Of a DNA stretch of 48,181 nucleotides, positions 22,318 through 32,069 are shown piece after piece. The translations under genes were made by a program, and so were the position numbers. The stretch is from contig NZ_JAEKKT010000178.1 in the NCBI RefSeq assembly GCF_019510245.1, positions 1 to 48,181 on the forward strand. The letters are read 5' to 3'. The notes beneath the pieces were generated by a model that saw only the letters and a list, made by a program, of their open reading frames with translations, had not been told where the DNA came from and searched no databases. The stretch is from Streptomyces sp. GTDB lineage: Bacteria > Actinomycetota > Actinomycetes > Streptomycetales > Streptomycetaceae. The first letter of the stretch is position 1. Every line of letters starts with the position of its first letter.

Positions 22318-23802
22318 GTGGGCGGCAACGGCGGAAGCGGGGCGACCGCGACCAGCACCGACAAGCGCCCCAACGAGCTGCTCAACTCGTGGTTCGTGCG
22401 CAGTGGCTGGTCGAAGGGCGAGCTGGCGCGGCAAGTGAACCGCAGAGCACGCCAGTTGGGCGCCAACCACATCTCCACGGACACGTCCCGGGTGCGCCGC
22501 TGGCTCGACGGGGAGAACCCGCGCGAGCCGATCCCCCGGATCCTCTCCGAGCTGTTCTCCGAGCGGTTCGGCTGTGTCGTCTCGGTCGAGGACCTCGGGC
22601 TGCGGGCCGCCCGCCAGGCACCCTCCGCGACCGGCGTCGACCTGCCCTGGACGGGCCCTCAGACGGTGGCCCTGCTCAGCGAGTTCTCGCGCAGCGACCT
22701 GATGCTGGCGCGGCGCGGCTTCCTCGGAACCTCGCTGGTGCTGTCGGCGGGCCCGTCCCTCGTCGAGCCCATGCAGCGCTGGCTGGTCCCCTCGCCGGGC
22801 GGCCCGCAGCAGGCCCCCGAGCCGTCCGCCGACCCCCGCCGCCCCGGCCGCATCTCCAAGCCCGAGCTGGCCCTCCTGGAGTCCACGACGGAGATGTTCC
22901 GCCAGTGGGACGCCCAGTGCGGCGGCGGTCTGCGCCGCAAGGCGGTCGTCGGCCAGCTGCACGAGGTCACCGACCTCCTCCAGGAACCCCAGCCCGAGGC
23001 CACCGCCCGCAAGCTCTTCCAGGTCGCGGCCGAACTCGCCGAGCTGGCCGGCTGGATGTCGTACGACGTCGGTCTCCAGCCCACCGCCCAGAAGTACTTC
23101 GTGCTCGCCCTGCACGCGGCCAAGGAGGCCGGCGACAAGCCGCTCGGCTCGTACATCCTCTCCAGCATGAGCCGCCAGATGATCCACCTCGGCCGGCCGG
23201 ACGACGCCCTGGAGCTCATCCACCTCGCCCAGTACGGCAGCCGGGACTGCGCCAGCCCGCGCACCCAGTCGATGCTGTATGCGATGGAGGCCCGCGCCTA
23301 CGCCAACATGGGCCAGCCCGGCAAGTGCAAGCGGGCCGTCCGGATGGCCGAGGACACCTTCGCCGAGGTCGACGAGTGGGACGAGCCGGACCCCGACTGG
23401 ATCCGCTTCTTCTCCGAGGCCGAGCTCTACGGCGAGAACAGCCACTCCTTCCGCGACCTCGCCTATGTCGCCGGCCGCAGCCCCACCTACGCCTCGCTGG
23501 CCGAGCCCCTGATGCAGAAGGCCGTGGAACTGTTCGCGAAGGACACCGAGCACCAGCGGTCGTACGCGCTCAACCTCATCGGGATGGCCACCGTGCACCT
23601 GCTGCGCGGCGAGCCCGAGCAGAGCACGGTGCTGGCCTCCGAGGCCATGGGCATCGCCAAAAAGGTGCGCTCCGAACGGGTGAACACTCGTATCCGAAAG
23701 ACGGTCGACTCGGCCGTCCGTGACCACGGCGAACTAGCCGTCGTCGTCGACCTCACCGAACAGCTCGCCGTCGACCTCCCGGAGACCGCCGAGGCGGTCT
23801 GA
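22318..23802 (+). CDS. nsdA: NsdA, negative regulator of sporulation and antibiotic production
   Basis: In S. coelicolor nsdA mutants overproduce antibiotics and sporulate more. The 494-residue protein starts at GTG 22318 (GGNGGSGATATSTDKRPNEL). The N-terminus has a DNA-binding-like region (LARQVNRRARQLGANHISTD, then VRRWLDGENPREPIP), similar to helix-turn-helix regulators. A twin-arginine-like RRGFLGTSLVLSAGPS segment follows, typical of this family, and then a C-terminal TPR-like helical region (residues about 230-480). It is a single gene with a long upstream region and a strong terminator. Confidence 0.92.
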   Translation: MGGNGGSGATATSTDKRPNELLNSWFVRSGWSKGELARQVNRRARQLGANHISTDTSRVRRWLDGENPREPIPRILSELFSERFGCVVSVEDLGLRAARQAPSATGVDLPWTGPQTVALLSEFSRSDLMLARRGFLGTSLVLSAGPSLVEPMQRWLVPSPGGPQQAPEPSADPRRPGRISKPELALLESTTEMFRQWDAQCGGGLRRKAVVGQLHEVTDLLQEPQPEATARKLFQVAAELAELAGWMSYDVGLQPTAQKYFVLALHAAKEAGDKPLGSYILSSMSRQMIHLGRPDDALELIHLAQYGSRDCASPRTQSMLYAMEARAYANMGQPGKCKRAVRMAEDTFAEVDEWDEPDPDWIRFFSEAELYGENSHSFRDLAYVAGRSPTYASLAEPLMQKAVELFAKDTEHQRSYALNLIGMATVHLLRGEPEQSTVLASEAMGIAKKVRSERVNTRIRKTVDSAVRDHGELAVVVDLTEQLAVDLPETAEAV

Positions 23803-23884
23803 CCCCCGGCACTTCCCAGACCCCGGCCGCGGCCGGCCCTCCCGAACTGCCCGACTCGGCTCCCCCACGCCAGGTCATCGGAAG

Positions 23885-23908
23885 GCCGACCGCGGTCGGC
23901 TTCTTTAT
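23885..23908 (+). terminator. Rho-independent terminator after nsdA
   Basis: GCCGACCGCGGTCGGC (23885-23900) is a perfect palindrome followed by TTCTTTA. It ends nsdA 82 bases after its stop. Confidence 0.8.
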
Positions 23909-23993
23909 CCTCCGAGAGAAGGTTGCGCCACGATAACGATCTCGCGGCCGGACATCTCGCAATTCATCTACCCGTAACACGCCAGGCGCCTTC

Positions 23994-24031
23994 GTCACTC
24001 CGGCGAAACAACGAGGGGCAACGACCGAAAC
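23994..24031 (+). promoter_or_regulatory. GlnR box upstream of amtB
   Basis: GTCAC (23994-23998), six bases, GAAAC (24005-24009), six bases, degenerate GGGCA, six bases, GAAAC (24027-24031). This is the alternating a/b half-site pattern of the actinobacterial nitrogen regulator GlnR, with exact 11-base steps. S. coelicolor amtB-glnK-glnD is a known GlnR target. A further GTAAC at 23974 is 20 bases upstream and off phase. The box is 105-142 bases before the amtB start. Confidence 0.7.
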
Positions 24032-24135
24032 CGCGCTGCGCCAATCTCATGGCGCATAACCGGCCCACCCCCCGCTTGACCGGACCGCTCACGCTCCGAC
24101 CCGCACGGGGCCGTACAACCGACGAGGAGACGCCG

Positions 24136-25476
24136 ATGGCATCAGCCGCCATCACGCTTGCCGCGGAGGCACCCAAGCTGTCCTCCGCGAACACAGGCTT
24201 CATGCTCATCTGCTCCGCCCTGGTGCTGCTCATGACGCCGGGTCTCGCCTTCTTCTACGGCGGCATGGTCCGCGTCAAGAGCACCCTGAACATGCTGATG
24301 ATGAGCTTCGTCAGCATCGGGATCGTCACCATCCTGTGGGTGCTCTACGGCTTCTCCCTGGCCTTCGGCTCCAGCAACGGCTTCATCGGCTACGACTCCC
24401 ACTGGCTGGGCATGAGCAATGTCGGGCTGACGGAGCTCTGGCCCGGCTACACGATCCCGGTCTTCGTGTTCATGGTCTTCCAGATGATGTTCGCGGTCAT
24501 CACCCCGGCCCTGATAAGCGGCGCCATCGCCGACCGCGTCAAGTTCTCGGCCTGGGCGCTCTTCGTCGCCCTGTGGCTCACGGTCGTCTACGTCCCGGTC
24601 GCCCACTGGGTCTGGGGCGCCGACGGCTGGGCCTACAAGCTCGGCGTGATCGACTTCGCCGGTGGTACCGCGGTCCACATCAACGCCGGTGCCGGCGCCC
24701 TCGGCGTCATCCTGGTCATCGGCAAGCGCGTCGGCTTCAAGAAGGACCCGATGCGCCCGCACAGCCTCCCGCTCGTCATGCTCGGCGCCGGCCTGCTGTG
24801 GTTCGGCTGGTTCGGCTTCAACGCCGGCTCCTGGCTCGGCAACGACGACGGCGTCGGCGCGCTGATGTTCGTCAACACGCAGGTCGCCACCGCCGCCGCC
24901 ATGCTCGCCTGGCTCGCCTACGAGAAGATCCGGCACGGCGCGTTCACCACCCTGGGCGCCGCCTCCGGCGCGGTCGCCGGTCTGGTCGCGATCACCCCGT
25001 CCGGTGGTGCGATCTCCCCGCTCGGCGCGATCGCCGTCGGCGCCATCGCCGGTGTCGCCTGTGCCGCCGCGGTCAGCCTGAAGTTCAAGTTCGGCTACGA
25101 CGACTCCCTCGACGTCGTCGGCGTCCACATGGTCGGCGGCATCATCGGCTCCCTGCTCATCGGCTTCTTCGCCACCGGCAAGGGGCAGTCCACCGCGACC
25201 GGCGTCTTCTACGGCGACCACTCCTTCACCCAGCTGTGGAAGCAGTTCGCCGGTGTCGGCGCGGTGCTCGGCTACTCCCTGGTCGCCTCCGCGGTCCTCG
25301 CCTTCCTCCTCGACAAGACCCTCGGCATGCGGGTCACCGAGGACGAGGAGGTCTCCGGCATCGACCAGGCCGAGCACGCCGAGACTGCATACGACTTCAG
25401 CGGTGCGGGCGGCGGTGTCGTCGGCTCCGTCTCCGCCGCGGCCCTGGCCGGATCGAGCAAGAAGGTGGACGCATGA
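24136..25476 (+). CDS. amtB: ammonium transporter AmtB
   Basis: AmtB is the trimeric ammonium channel, induced under nitrogen limitation. The 446-residue protein has about 11-12 membrane segments: FMLICSALVLLMTPGLAFFY GG motif in TM1, LISGAIADRVKFSAWALF, DFAGGTAVHINAGAGALG with the first pore His, and DVVGVHMVGGIIGSLL with the second pore His. The ATG at 24136 has GAGGAG seven bases upstream. The last codons overlap glnK by ATGA, so translation is coupled, in line with GlnK plugging AmtB. Confidence 0.97.
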   Translation: MASAAITLAAEAPKLSSANTGFMLICSALVLLMTPGLAFFYGGMVRVKSTLNMLMMSFVSIGIVTILWVLYGFSLAFGSSNGFIGYDSHWLGMSNVGLTELWPGYTIPVFVFMVFQMMFAVITPALISGAIADRVKFSAWALFVALWLTVVYVPVAHWVWGADGWAYKLGVIDFAGGTAVHINAGAGALGVILVIGKRVGFKKDPMRPHSLPLVMLGAGLLWFGWFGFNAGSWLGNDDGVGALMFVNTQVATAAAMLAWLAYEKIRHGAFTTLGAASGAVAGLVAITPSGGAISPLGAIAVGAIAGVACAAAVSLKFKFGYDDSLDVVGVHMVGGIIGSLLIGFFATGKGQSTATGVFYGDHSFTQLWKQFAGVGAVLGYSLVASAVLAFLLDKTLGMRVTEDEEVSGIDQAEHAETAYDFSGAGGGVVGSVSAAALAGSSKKVDA

Positions 25477-25811
25477 AGCTCATCACCGCCGTCGTGAAGC
25501 CCCACCGGCTCGACGAGATCAAGGAGGCCCTCCAGGCCTTCGGCGTCCACGGCCTCACGGTCACCGAGGCCAGCGGCTACGGTCGGCAGCGCGGCCACAC
25601 CGAGGTCTACCGTGGTGCGGAGTACACGGTCGACCTGGTGCCCAAGATCCGCATCGAGGTGCTGGCCGAGGACGAGGACGCCGAGCAGCTGATCGACGTC
25701 ATCGTCAAGGCCGCCCGCACCGGCAAGATCGGTGACGGCAAGGTCTGGTCGCTCCCGGTCGAGACCGCCGTACGGGTCCGCACCGGAGAGCGCGGACCGG
25801 ACGCGCTGTAG
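25473..25811 (+). CDS. glnK: nitrogen regulatory protein PII (GlnK)
   Basis: GlnK is a trimeric sensor of 2-oxoglutarate, ATP and ADP. The 112-residue sequence has KLITAVVKPHRLDEIKEAL, the T-loop GRQRGHTEVYRGAEYTVD with modifiable Tyr51, and the C-loop KIGDGKVWSLPVETAVRVRT. In streptomycetes Tyr51 is adenylylated by GlnD. It overlaps amtB by four bases (ATGA) and precedes glnD by 35 bases, forming the classical operon. Confidence 0.97.
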   Translation: MKLITAVVKPHRLDEIKEALQAFGVHGLTVTEASGYGRQRGHTEVYRGAEYTVDLVPKIRIEVLAEDEDAEQLIDVIVKAARTGKIGDGKVWSLPVETAVRVRTGERGPDAL

Positions 25812-25846
25812 AACAGAACCATCTGGATACAGGCAGGAGTCGCTGG

Positions 25847-28303
25847 GTGACGGGTACGGACGTTCGGAACGACGCGGAGAACACGGGACCCAGCGGCTAC
25901 GCGGCGGCCCGGCTGCGCCTCCTCACCGAGGGGGTGCGGTCCGGGCCGCCGCGCCGTACCGCCCTCGCCGAGCTGACCGACGAATGGCTGACCGGGCTGT
26001 TCGCGGCGGCCACCGAGGGCATCAGGGGCGGTGTCTCCCTGGTCGCCGTCGGCGGCTACGGCCGCGCCGAACTCTCCCCGCGCAGCGACCTCGACCTCCT
26101 GCTGCTGCACGACGGCGCCGACTCCGGCGCGGTGGCCGCCGTCGCCGACCGGCTCTGGTACCCGGTCTGGGACCTGGGCATGGCCCTCGACCACTCCGTG
26201 CGCACCCCCGCCGAGGCCCGGAAGACCGCCGGCGAGGACCTCAAGGTCCAGCTCGGCCTCCTGGACGCCCGGCACATCGCCGGCGACCTCGGCCTCACGT
26301 CCGGCCTGCGCACCGCGATCCTCGCCGACTGGCGCAACCAGGCACCCAGGCGCCTCCCCGAACTCCAGGAACTCTGCGCCGAGCGCGCCGAACGCCAGGG
26401 CGAGCTCCAGTACCTCCTGGAACCCGACCTCAAGGAGGCCCGCGGCGGCCTCCGCGACGCCACCGCCCTGCGCGCCGTCGCCGCCTCCTGGCTGGCCGAC
26501 GCCCCGCGCGAGGGCCTCGCCGACGCCCGCAGGCGCCTCCTGGACGTCCGCGACGCCCTGCACCTGACCACAGGGCGCGCCACCGACCGCCTCGCCCTCC
26601 AGGAGCAGGACCAGGTCGCCGCCGAACTGGAGCTCCTCGACGCCGACACCCTGCTGCGCCAGGTCTACGAGTCCGCGCGGGTCATCGCGTACGCCAGCGA
26701 CGTCACCTGGCGCGAGGTGGGGCGCGTGCTGCGCTCGCGCGCCGTCCGGCCCCGCCTGCGCGCCATGCTGGGCGGCGGCAAGCCGGTCGCCGAGCGCTCC
26801 CCGCTCGCCGAAGGGGTGGTGGAGCAGGACGGCGAGGTGGTGCTCGCCCGCGCCGCACGCCCCGAACGCGACCCCGTGCTCCCGCTGCGCGCCGCGGCCG
26901 CCGCCGCCCAGGCCGGCCTCCCGCTCTCCCTGCACGCCGTACGGCGCATGGCAGCCACCGCACGCCCGCTGCCCACGCCGTGGCCCGCCGAGGCCCGCGA
27001 GCAGCTGGTCACCCTGCTCGGCTCCGGCCGCCCCACCGTCGAGGTCTGGGAGGCGCTGGAGGCCGAGGGCCTGATCACCCGGCTGCTGCCCGACTGGGAG
27101 CGGGTCCGGTGCCGCCCGCAGCGCAACGCCGTGCACGTCTGGACCGTCGACCGGCACCTCATCGAGACCGCCGTCCGCGCCTCCGAGTTCACCCGCCGTG
27201 TCCACCGCCCCGACCTCCTGCTGGTCGCCGCCCTGCTGCACGACATCGGCAAGGGCTGGCCCGGCGACCACTCGGTGGCCGGCGAGATCATCGTCAAGGA
27301 CGTGGCGGCCAGGATCGGCTTCGACCGCGCCGACGTGGCGGTCCTGTCCACGCTCGTACTGCACCACCTGCTGCTCATCGAGACCGCCACCCGGCGTGAC
27401 CTGGACGACCCGGCCACGGTCCGCCTGGTCGCCGACGCCGTCGGCACCCAGGGCACCCTGGAGCTGCTGCACGCCCTCACCGAGGCCGACGCGCTGGCCA
27501 CCGGCCCGGCGGCCTGGTCCTCCTGGCGCGGCTCCCTCGTCGCCGACCTGGTGAAGCGGGTCTCGGCGGTCCTCGCCGGGGACACGGTCGACGAGCCCGA
27601 ACCGGGCGCGCCCACGGCCGAGCAGGAGCGGCTGGCCATCGAGGCCGTCCGCACGGGCGCCCCGGTTCTCGCCCTGCGCGCCCAGACCGAGCCGGCCGCC
27701 ACCGACGAGGAGCCCGCCGGCGACCCCGAACCGCTCGGCGTCGAACTGCTCATCGCCGTACCCGACCAGCCGGGCGTGCTCCCGGCCGTCTCCGGCGTGC
27801 TGGCCGTGCACCGCCTCACGGTCCGCACCGCCGAACTGCGCGCCGTCCGGCTCCCGGACGACGTCGACGACGGCACGGTCCTGCTGCTCGACTGGCGGGT
27901 CGCGGCCGAGTACGGCTCCCTGCCGCAGGCCGCCCGCCTGCGGGCCGATCTCGTACGGGCGCTGGACGGCACCCTGGACATCGCCGGCCGCCTCGCGGAG
28001 CGCGACGCGGCCTACCCGAGGCGCCGGGGCTGGGTGGCCCCGCCGCCGCGCGTGACGGTGGCCTCCGCGGCCTCCCGGCACGCCACGGTGTTCGAGGTAC
28101 GCGCGCAGGACGCACCGGGCCTGCTGTTCCGGATCGGACGGGCGCTGGAGGACGCCGAGGTGCGGGTGCGCAGCGCACACGTCAGCACGCTCGGCGCCAA
28201 CGCCGTCGACGCCTTCTACGTGACCGGCACCGACCACGCGCCGCTGCCACCGGAGGAGGCGGCCTCCGTGGCCCGCAAGCTGGAGGACACACTGAGGGGC
28301 TGA
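25847..28303 (+). CDS. glnD: [protein-PII] nucleotidyltransferase GlnD
   Basis: GlnD modifies and demodifies GlnK; in Streptomyces it acts as an adenylyltransferase. In the 818-residue protein the nucleotidyltransferase motif is GGYGRAELSPRSDLDLLLL (from residue 69, metal ligands Asp81 and Asp83). The HD domain has LLHDIGKGWPGDHS (His465, Asp466). Two C-terminal ACT domains start at about residues 630 (VELLIAVPDQPGVLPAV) and 745 (VFEVRAQDAPGLLFRIG). Start GTG follows GCAGGAG. Third gene of the amtB operon. Confidence 0.96.
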   Translation: MTGTDVRNDAENTGPSGYAAARLRLLTEGVRSGPPRRTALAELTDEWLTGLFAAATEGIRGGVSLVAVGGYGRAELSPRSDLDLLLLHDGADSGAVAAVADRLWYPVWDLGMALDHSVRTPAEARKTAGEDLKVQLGLLDARHIAGDLGLTSGLRTAILADWRNQAPRRLPELQELCAERAERQGELQYLLEPDLKEARGGLRDATALRAVAASWLADAPREGLADARRRLLDVRDALHLTTGRATDRLALQEQDQVAAELELLDADTLLRQVYESARVIAYASDVTWREVGRVLRSRAVRPRLRAMLGGGKPVAERSPLAEGVVEQDGEVVLARAARPERDPVLPLRAAAAAAQAGLPLSLHAVRRMAATARPLPTPWPAEAREQLVTLLGSGRPTVEVWEALEAEGLITRLLPDWERVRCRPQRNAVHVWTVDRHLIETAVRASEFTRRVHRPDLLLVAALLHDIGKGWPGDHSVAGEIIVKDVAARIGFDRADVAVLSTLVLHHLLLIETATRRDLDDPATVRLVADAVGTQGTLELLHALTEADALATGPAAWSSWRGSLVADLVKRVSAVLAGDTVDEPEPGAPTAEQERLAIEAVRTGAPVLALRAQTEPAATDEEPAGDPEPLGVELLIAVPDQPGVLPAVSGVLAVHRLTVRTAELRAVRLPDDVDDGTVLLLDWRVAAEYGSLPQAARLRADLVRALDGTLDIAGRLAERDAAYPRRRGWVAPPPRVTVASAASRHATVFEVRAQDAPGLLFRIGRALEDAEVRVRSAHVSTLGANAVDAFYVTGTDHAPLPPEEAASVARKLEDTLRG

Positions 28304-28396
28304 TCGCACGGCCGTGCAAGGCGGGGACCACTTCCTTGCGCGGCCGGATACCCTGGAAGACGCTCACCGCCCCCGACTCCGAGGACCGACGCCGCC

Positions 28397-29944
28397 GTGT
28401 TCGACACTCTCTCCGACCGCCTTTCAGCGACCTTCAAGAACCTGCGCGGCAAAGGGCGTCTGAGCGAAGCGGACATCGACGCCACGGCCCGGGAGATCCG
28501 CATCGCGCTCCTCGAAGCCGACGTGGCCCTCCCGGTCGTCCGCACGTTCATCAAGAACGTCAAGGAGCGCTCGCTCGGCGCCGAGGTCTCCAAGGCGCTC
28601 AACCCGGCCCAGCAGGTCCTGAAGATCGTCAACGACGAGCTGGTCACGATCCTCGGCGGCGAGACGCGCCGGCTGCGGTTCGCCAAGCAGCCGCCCACCG
28701 TGATCATGCTGGCCGGTCTCCAGGGTGCCGGTAAGACCACCCTCGCGGGCAAGCTGGGCCGCTGGCTCAAGGAACAGGGCCACTCCCCGCTGCTCGTCGC
28801 CGCCGACCTCCAGCGCCCCAACGCCGTCAACCAGCTCAGCGTGGTCGCCGAGCGCGCCGGTGTCGCCGTCTACGCGCCCGAGCCGGGCAACGGCGTCGGC
28901 GACCCGGTCAAGGTCGCCAAGGACTCCATCGACTTCGCGAAGTCCAAGGTCCACGACATCGTGATCGTGGACACCGCCGGCCGGCTCGGCATCGACCAGG
29001 AGCTGATGCGGCAGGCGGCCGACATCCGGGACGCCGTCTCGCCCGACGAGATCCTCTTCGTCGTCGACGCCATGATCGGCCAGGACGCCGTCACCACCGC
29101 CGAGGCCTTCCGCGACGGCGTCGGCTTCGACGGTGTCGTGCTCTCCAAGCTCGACGGTGACGCCCGCGGTGGTGCCGCGCTCTCCATCCGCCAGGTCACC
29201 GGCAAGCCGATCATGTTCGCGTCGAACGGCGAGAAGCTCGACGACTTCGACGCCTTCCACCCGGACCGGATGGCTTCCCGCATCCTCGACATGGGTGACC
29301 TGCTCACCCTGATCGAGCAGGCGGAGAAGACGTTCAGCCAGGAAGAGGCCCAGAAGATGGCCTCCAAGCTGGCGTCCAAGAAGGGCCAGGACTTCACCCT
29401 GGACGACTTCCTGGCCCAGATGGAACAGGTCAGGAAGATGGGCTCCATCTCGAAGCTCCTCGGGATGCTGCCCGGCATGGGCCAGATCAAGGACCAGATC
29501 AACAACCTCGACGAGCGGGACGTCGACCGCACCGCCGCGATCATCAAGTCGATGACCCCGGCCGAGCGCCAGGAACCGACGATCATCAACGGCTCGCGCC
29601 GCGCCCGTATCGCCAAGGGTTCCGGTGTCGAGGTCAGCGCCGTGAAGAACCTGGTCGAGCGGTTCTTCGAGGCCCGCAAGATGATGTCCCGCATGGCGCA
29701 GGGCGGCGGGATGCCGGGCATGCCGGGTATCCCGGGCATGGGCGGCGGCCCCGGCCGGCAGAAGAAGCAGCCGAAGCAGGCCAAGGGCAAGCAGCGCTCC
29801 GGCAACCCGATGAAGCGCAAGCAGCAGGAGCTGGAGGAGGCCCAGCGCCGCGAGGCCGCCGCCCAGGGCGGCGCCTTCGGGCTCCCGCAGCAGGGCGCCG
29901 AGAACTTCGAGCTGCCGGATGAGTTCAAGAAGTTCATGGGCTGA
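28397..29944 (+). CDS. ffh: signal recognition particle protein Ffh
   Basis: Ffh is the SRP GTPase that binds 4.5S RNA and signal sequences. The 515-residue protein starts FDTLSDRLSATFKNLRGKGR (N domain). Its G domain has GLQGAGKTTLAGKLG, DLQRPNAVNQL, DTAGRLGIDQE and LDGDARGGAA, and the M domain has GMLPGMGQ, and GSRRARIAKGSG for RNA binding. A Gly/Met/Pro-rich stretch (GGGMPGMPGIPGMGGG) and a basic then polar tail follow. GTG start. Partner FtsY lies upstream. Confidence 0.97.
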   Translation: MFDTLSDRLSATFKNLRGKGRLSEADIDATAREIRIALLEADVALPVVRTFIKNVKERSLGAEVSKALNPAQQVLKIVNDELVTILGGETRRLRFAKQPPTVIMLAGLQGAGKTTLAGKLGRWLKEQGHSPLLVAADLQRPNAVNQLSVVAERAGVAVYAPEPGNGVGDPVKVAKDSIDFAKSKVHDIVIVDTAGRLGIDQELMRQAADIRDAVSPDEILFVVDAMIGQDAVTTAEAFRDGVGFDGVVLSKLDGDARGGAALSIRQVTGKPIMFASNGEKLDDFDAFHPDRMASRILDMGDLLTLIEQAEKTFSQEEAQKMASKLASKKGQDFTLDDFLAQMEQVRKMGSISKLLGMLPGMGQIKDQINNLDERDVDRTAAIIKSMTPAERQEPTIINGSRRARIAKGSGVEVSAVKNLVERFFEARKMMSRMAQGGGMPGMPGIPGMGGGPGRQKKQPKQAKGKQRSGNPMKRKQQELEEAQRREAAAQGGAFGLPQQGAENFELPDEFKKFMG

Positions 29945-29982
29945 GTTCACCCATTGCGAGTGCCGGGGGTTGGTCCCTGTCG

Positions 29983-29988
29983 TAACGT
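29983..29988 (+). promoter_or_regulatory. -10-like box before ftsH
   Basis: TAACGT ends seven bases before the ftsH ATG and there is no Shine-Dalgarno, suggesting a leaderless transcript. A -35 at normal spacing is not evident, so confidence is low. Confidence 0.3.
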
Positions 29989-29994
29989 CCGCAT

Positions 29995-31938
29995 ATGACC
30001 AACCCCGCGCCGCCGCGCAAGTCCCCCGACCAGCCCTGGCGTACCGAGGGCGCTCCCGAGGAGCCGCCCAAGCCGCCGAACGGCGGGCGGAAGATGCACG
30101 GCGGCTGGTGGCGGCTGATCGTCACCGCGCTGGTCGTGTACCTGCTGGCGAACCTGGTGCTGTCGTACTTCGACCAGGAGAACGAGCCGACGATCTCGTA
30201 CACCGAGTTCAGCAGGCAGGTGAACGACGGCAACGTCGAGAAGATCTACGCCAAGGGCGACTCGATCCAGGGCCAGCTGAAGAAGGAGCAGAAGAACCCC
30301 GAGGGCGGCGGGAACTACACCAAGTTCGACACCGAGCGCCCCTCCTTCGCCGGGGACGACCTCTGGACCAGCCTGACCAAGCACGACGTGACGGTCACCG
30401 CGGAACCGGTCGTCCAGCACCGTAGCTTTCTCGCCAATCTGCTGATCTCACTGGCGCCGATCATCATCCTCGTCGCGGTGTGGGTCTTCATCGCCCGCCG
30501 GATGAGCGCGGGCCTCGGCGGTGCGGGCGGCATGCTGGGCCGCAAGGCGCCGCCCAAGCCGGTCGAACTGGAGCCCGGACAGCAGCGGACCACCTTCGAG
30601 GACGTGGCCGGCATCGACGAGGTCGAGGGCGAGCTCAACGACGTCGTCGACTTCCTGAAGAACCCCGACGCCTACCGGAAGATGGGCGCCAAGATGCCCC
30701 GCGGCGTGCTGCTGGCCGGCCCGCCCGGCACCGGCAAGACACTGCTCGCGCGGGCCGTCGCCGGTGAGGCGGGGGTGCCGTTCTTCTCGGCCTCCGCCTC
30801 CGAGTTCATCGAGATGATCGTGGGCGTCGGCGCCTCCCGCGTGCGCGAACTGTTCGCGGAGGCCCGCAAGGTCGCCCCCTCCATCATCTTCATCGACGAG
30901 ATCGACACCATCGGCCGGGCCCGCGGCGGCGGCGCCTCCATGGGCGGCCACGACGAACGCGAGCAGACCCTCAACCAGATCCTCACCGAGATGGACGGCT
31001 TCTCCGGCTCGGAGGGCGTCATCGTCATCGCGGCCACCAACCGCGCCGACATCCTCGACCCGGCGCTCACCCGCCCCGGCCGCTTCGACCGGGTCGTCCA
31101 GGTCTCGCCCCCGGACCGCACCGGCCGCGAGGCCATCCTCCAGATCCACACCCGCCAGATCCCGCTCGCCGCCGACGTCGACCTCGCCCAGGTGGCCCGC
31201 ACCACCCCGGGCATGACCGGCGCCGAACTGGCCAACCTCGCCAACGAGGCCGCCCTGCTCGCCGTCAAGCGCAAGCAGGAGAAGGTCACCCAGTCCGACC
31301 TCTCGGAGGCGCTGGAGAAGGTCCAGCTGGGCGCCGAGCGCCCCCTGGTCATGCCCGAGGAGGAGCGCAGGCGCACCGCCTACCACGAGAGCGGGCACGC
31401 CCTGCTCGGCATGCTCCAGCCCGGTGCCGACCCGGTCCGCAAGATCACCATCGTGCCGCGCGGCCGTGCCCTCGGCGTCACGCTCTCCACGCCCGACGCC
31501 GACAAATACGCGTACACCGAGGAGTACCTGCGCGGCCGGATCATCGGCGCCCTCGGCGGCATGGCGGCCGAGCAGGTCGTCTACGGCGTGATCACCACCG
31601 GCTCGGAGAGCGACCTGGAGCAGGTCACCGGCATCGCGCGCGGGATGGTCTCCCGGTGGGGCATGAGCGAGGAGGTCGGCCGCCTCTCCGCCCTCCCCAG
31701 CGACGCCCAGCAGGCCTACGGCCTCGCCGCCGCACCCCAGACCCTCGACGTGATCGACACCGAGATGCGCCGCATCGTCGACGAGTGCTACGACGAGGCC
31801 CGCCGCAAACTCCAGGACCACCGGGGCCGGCTGGACGCCCTGGCCGAGGCCCTCCTGGAGAACGAGACCCTGGAGGAGGCGGACGCGTACCGCATCGCGG
31901 GGATCACGAGACTGACCAAGGACCTGGACGAGGCCTGA
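29995..31938 (+). CDS. ftsH: ATP-dependent zinc metalloprotease FtsH
   Basis: FtsH is the membrane-anchored AAA+ protease for misfolded membrane proteins. The 647-residue protein has two membrane segments (about residues 39-57 and 145-165) around an extracytoplasmic domain. The AAA domain has GPPGTGKTLLARA (from residue 242), IIFIDEIDTIGR and the second region of homology TRPGRFDRVVQV. The protease site YHESGHALLG has His464, Glu465 and His468. All catalytic residues are present. It lies 50 bases after ffh; a -10-like box suggests its own start site. Confidence 0.97.
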   Translation: MTNPAPPRKSPDQPWRTEGAPEEPPKPPNGGRKMHGGWWRLIVTALVVYLLANLVLSYFDQENEPTISYTEFSRQVNDGNVEKIYAKGDSIQGQLKKEQKNPEGGGNYTKFDTERPSFAGDDLWTSLTKHDVTVTAEPVVQHRSFLANLLISLAPIIILVAVWVFIARRMSAGLGGAGGMLGRKAPPKPVELEPGQQRTTFEDVAGIDEVEGELNDVVDFLKNPDAYRKMGAKMPRGVLLAGPPGTGKTLLARAVAGEAGVPFFSASASEFIEMIVGVGASRVRELFAEARKVAPSIIFIDEIDTIGRARGGGASMGGHDEREQTLNQILTEMDGFSGSEGVIVIAATNRADILDPALTRPGRFDRVVQVSPPDRTGREAILQIHTRQIPLAADVDLAQVARTTPGMTGAELANLANEAALLAVKRKQEKVTQSDLSEALEKVQLGAERPLVMPEEERRRTAYHESGHALLGMLQPGADPVRKITIVPRGRALGVTLSTPDADKYAYTEEYLRGRIIGALGGMAAEQVVYGVITTGSESDLEQVTGIARGMVSRWGMSEEVGRLSALPSDAQQAYGLAAAPQTLDVIDTEMRRIVDECYDEARRKLQDHRGRLDALAEALLENETLEEADAYRIAGITRLTKDLDEA

Positions 31939-31956
31939 CTTTCGAGCGCCCGGGCT

Positions 31957-32040
31957 TGAGCGCCCCGAAAGGGGCCCTGGGGGTCCCCCCCCCGGCCGAA
32001 GGCTGGGGGAGGAACCGCGCGACCAGCCACGACAACGCCG
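31957..32040 (+). repeat. dispersed GC-rich streptomycete repeat, copy B
   Basis: GCGCCCCGAAAGGGGCCC is followed by a C-run, GGCCGAAGGCTGGGGGAGGA, and ACCGCGCGACCAGCCACGAC. It fills the gap between the convergent ftsH and methyltransferase genes; its hairpins may terminate both. Confidence 0.75.
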
Positions 32041-32069
32041 CAGCCGAAGACGGCGGCCGAGACCCAGCG

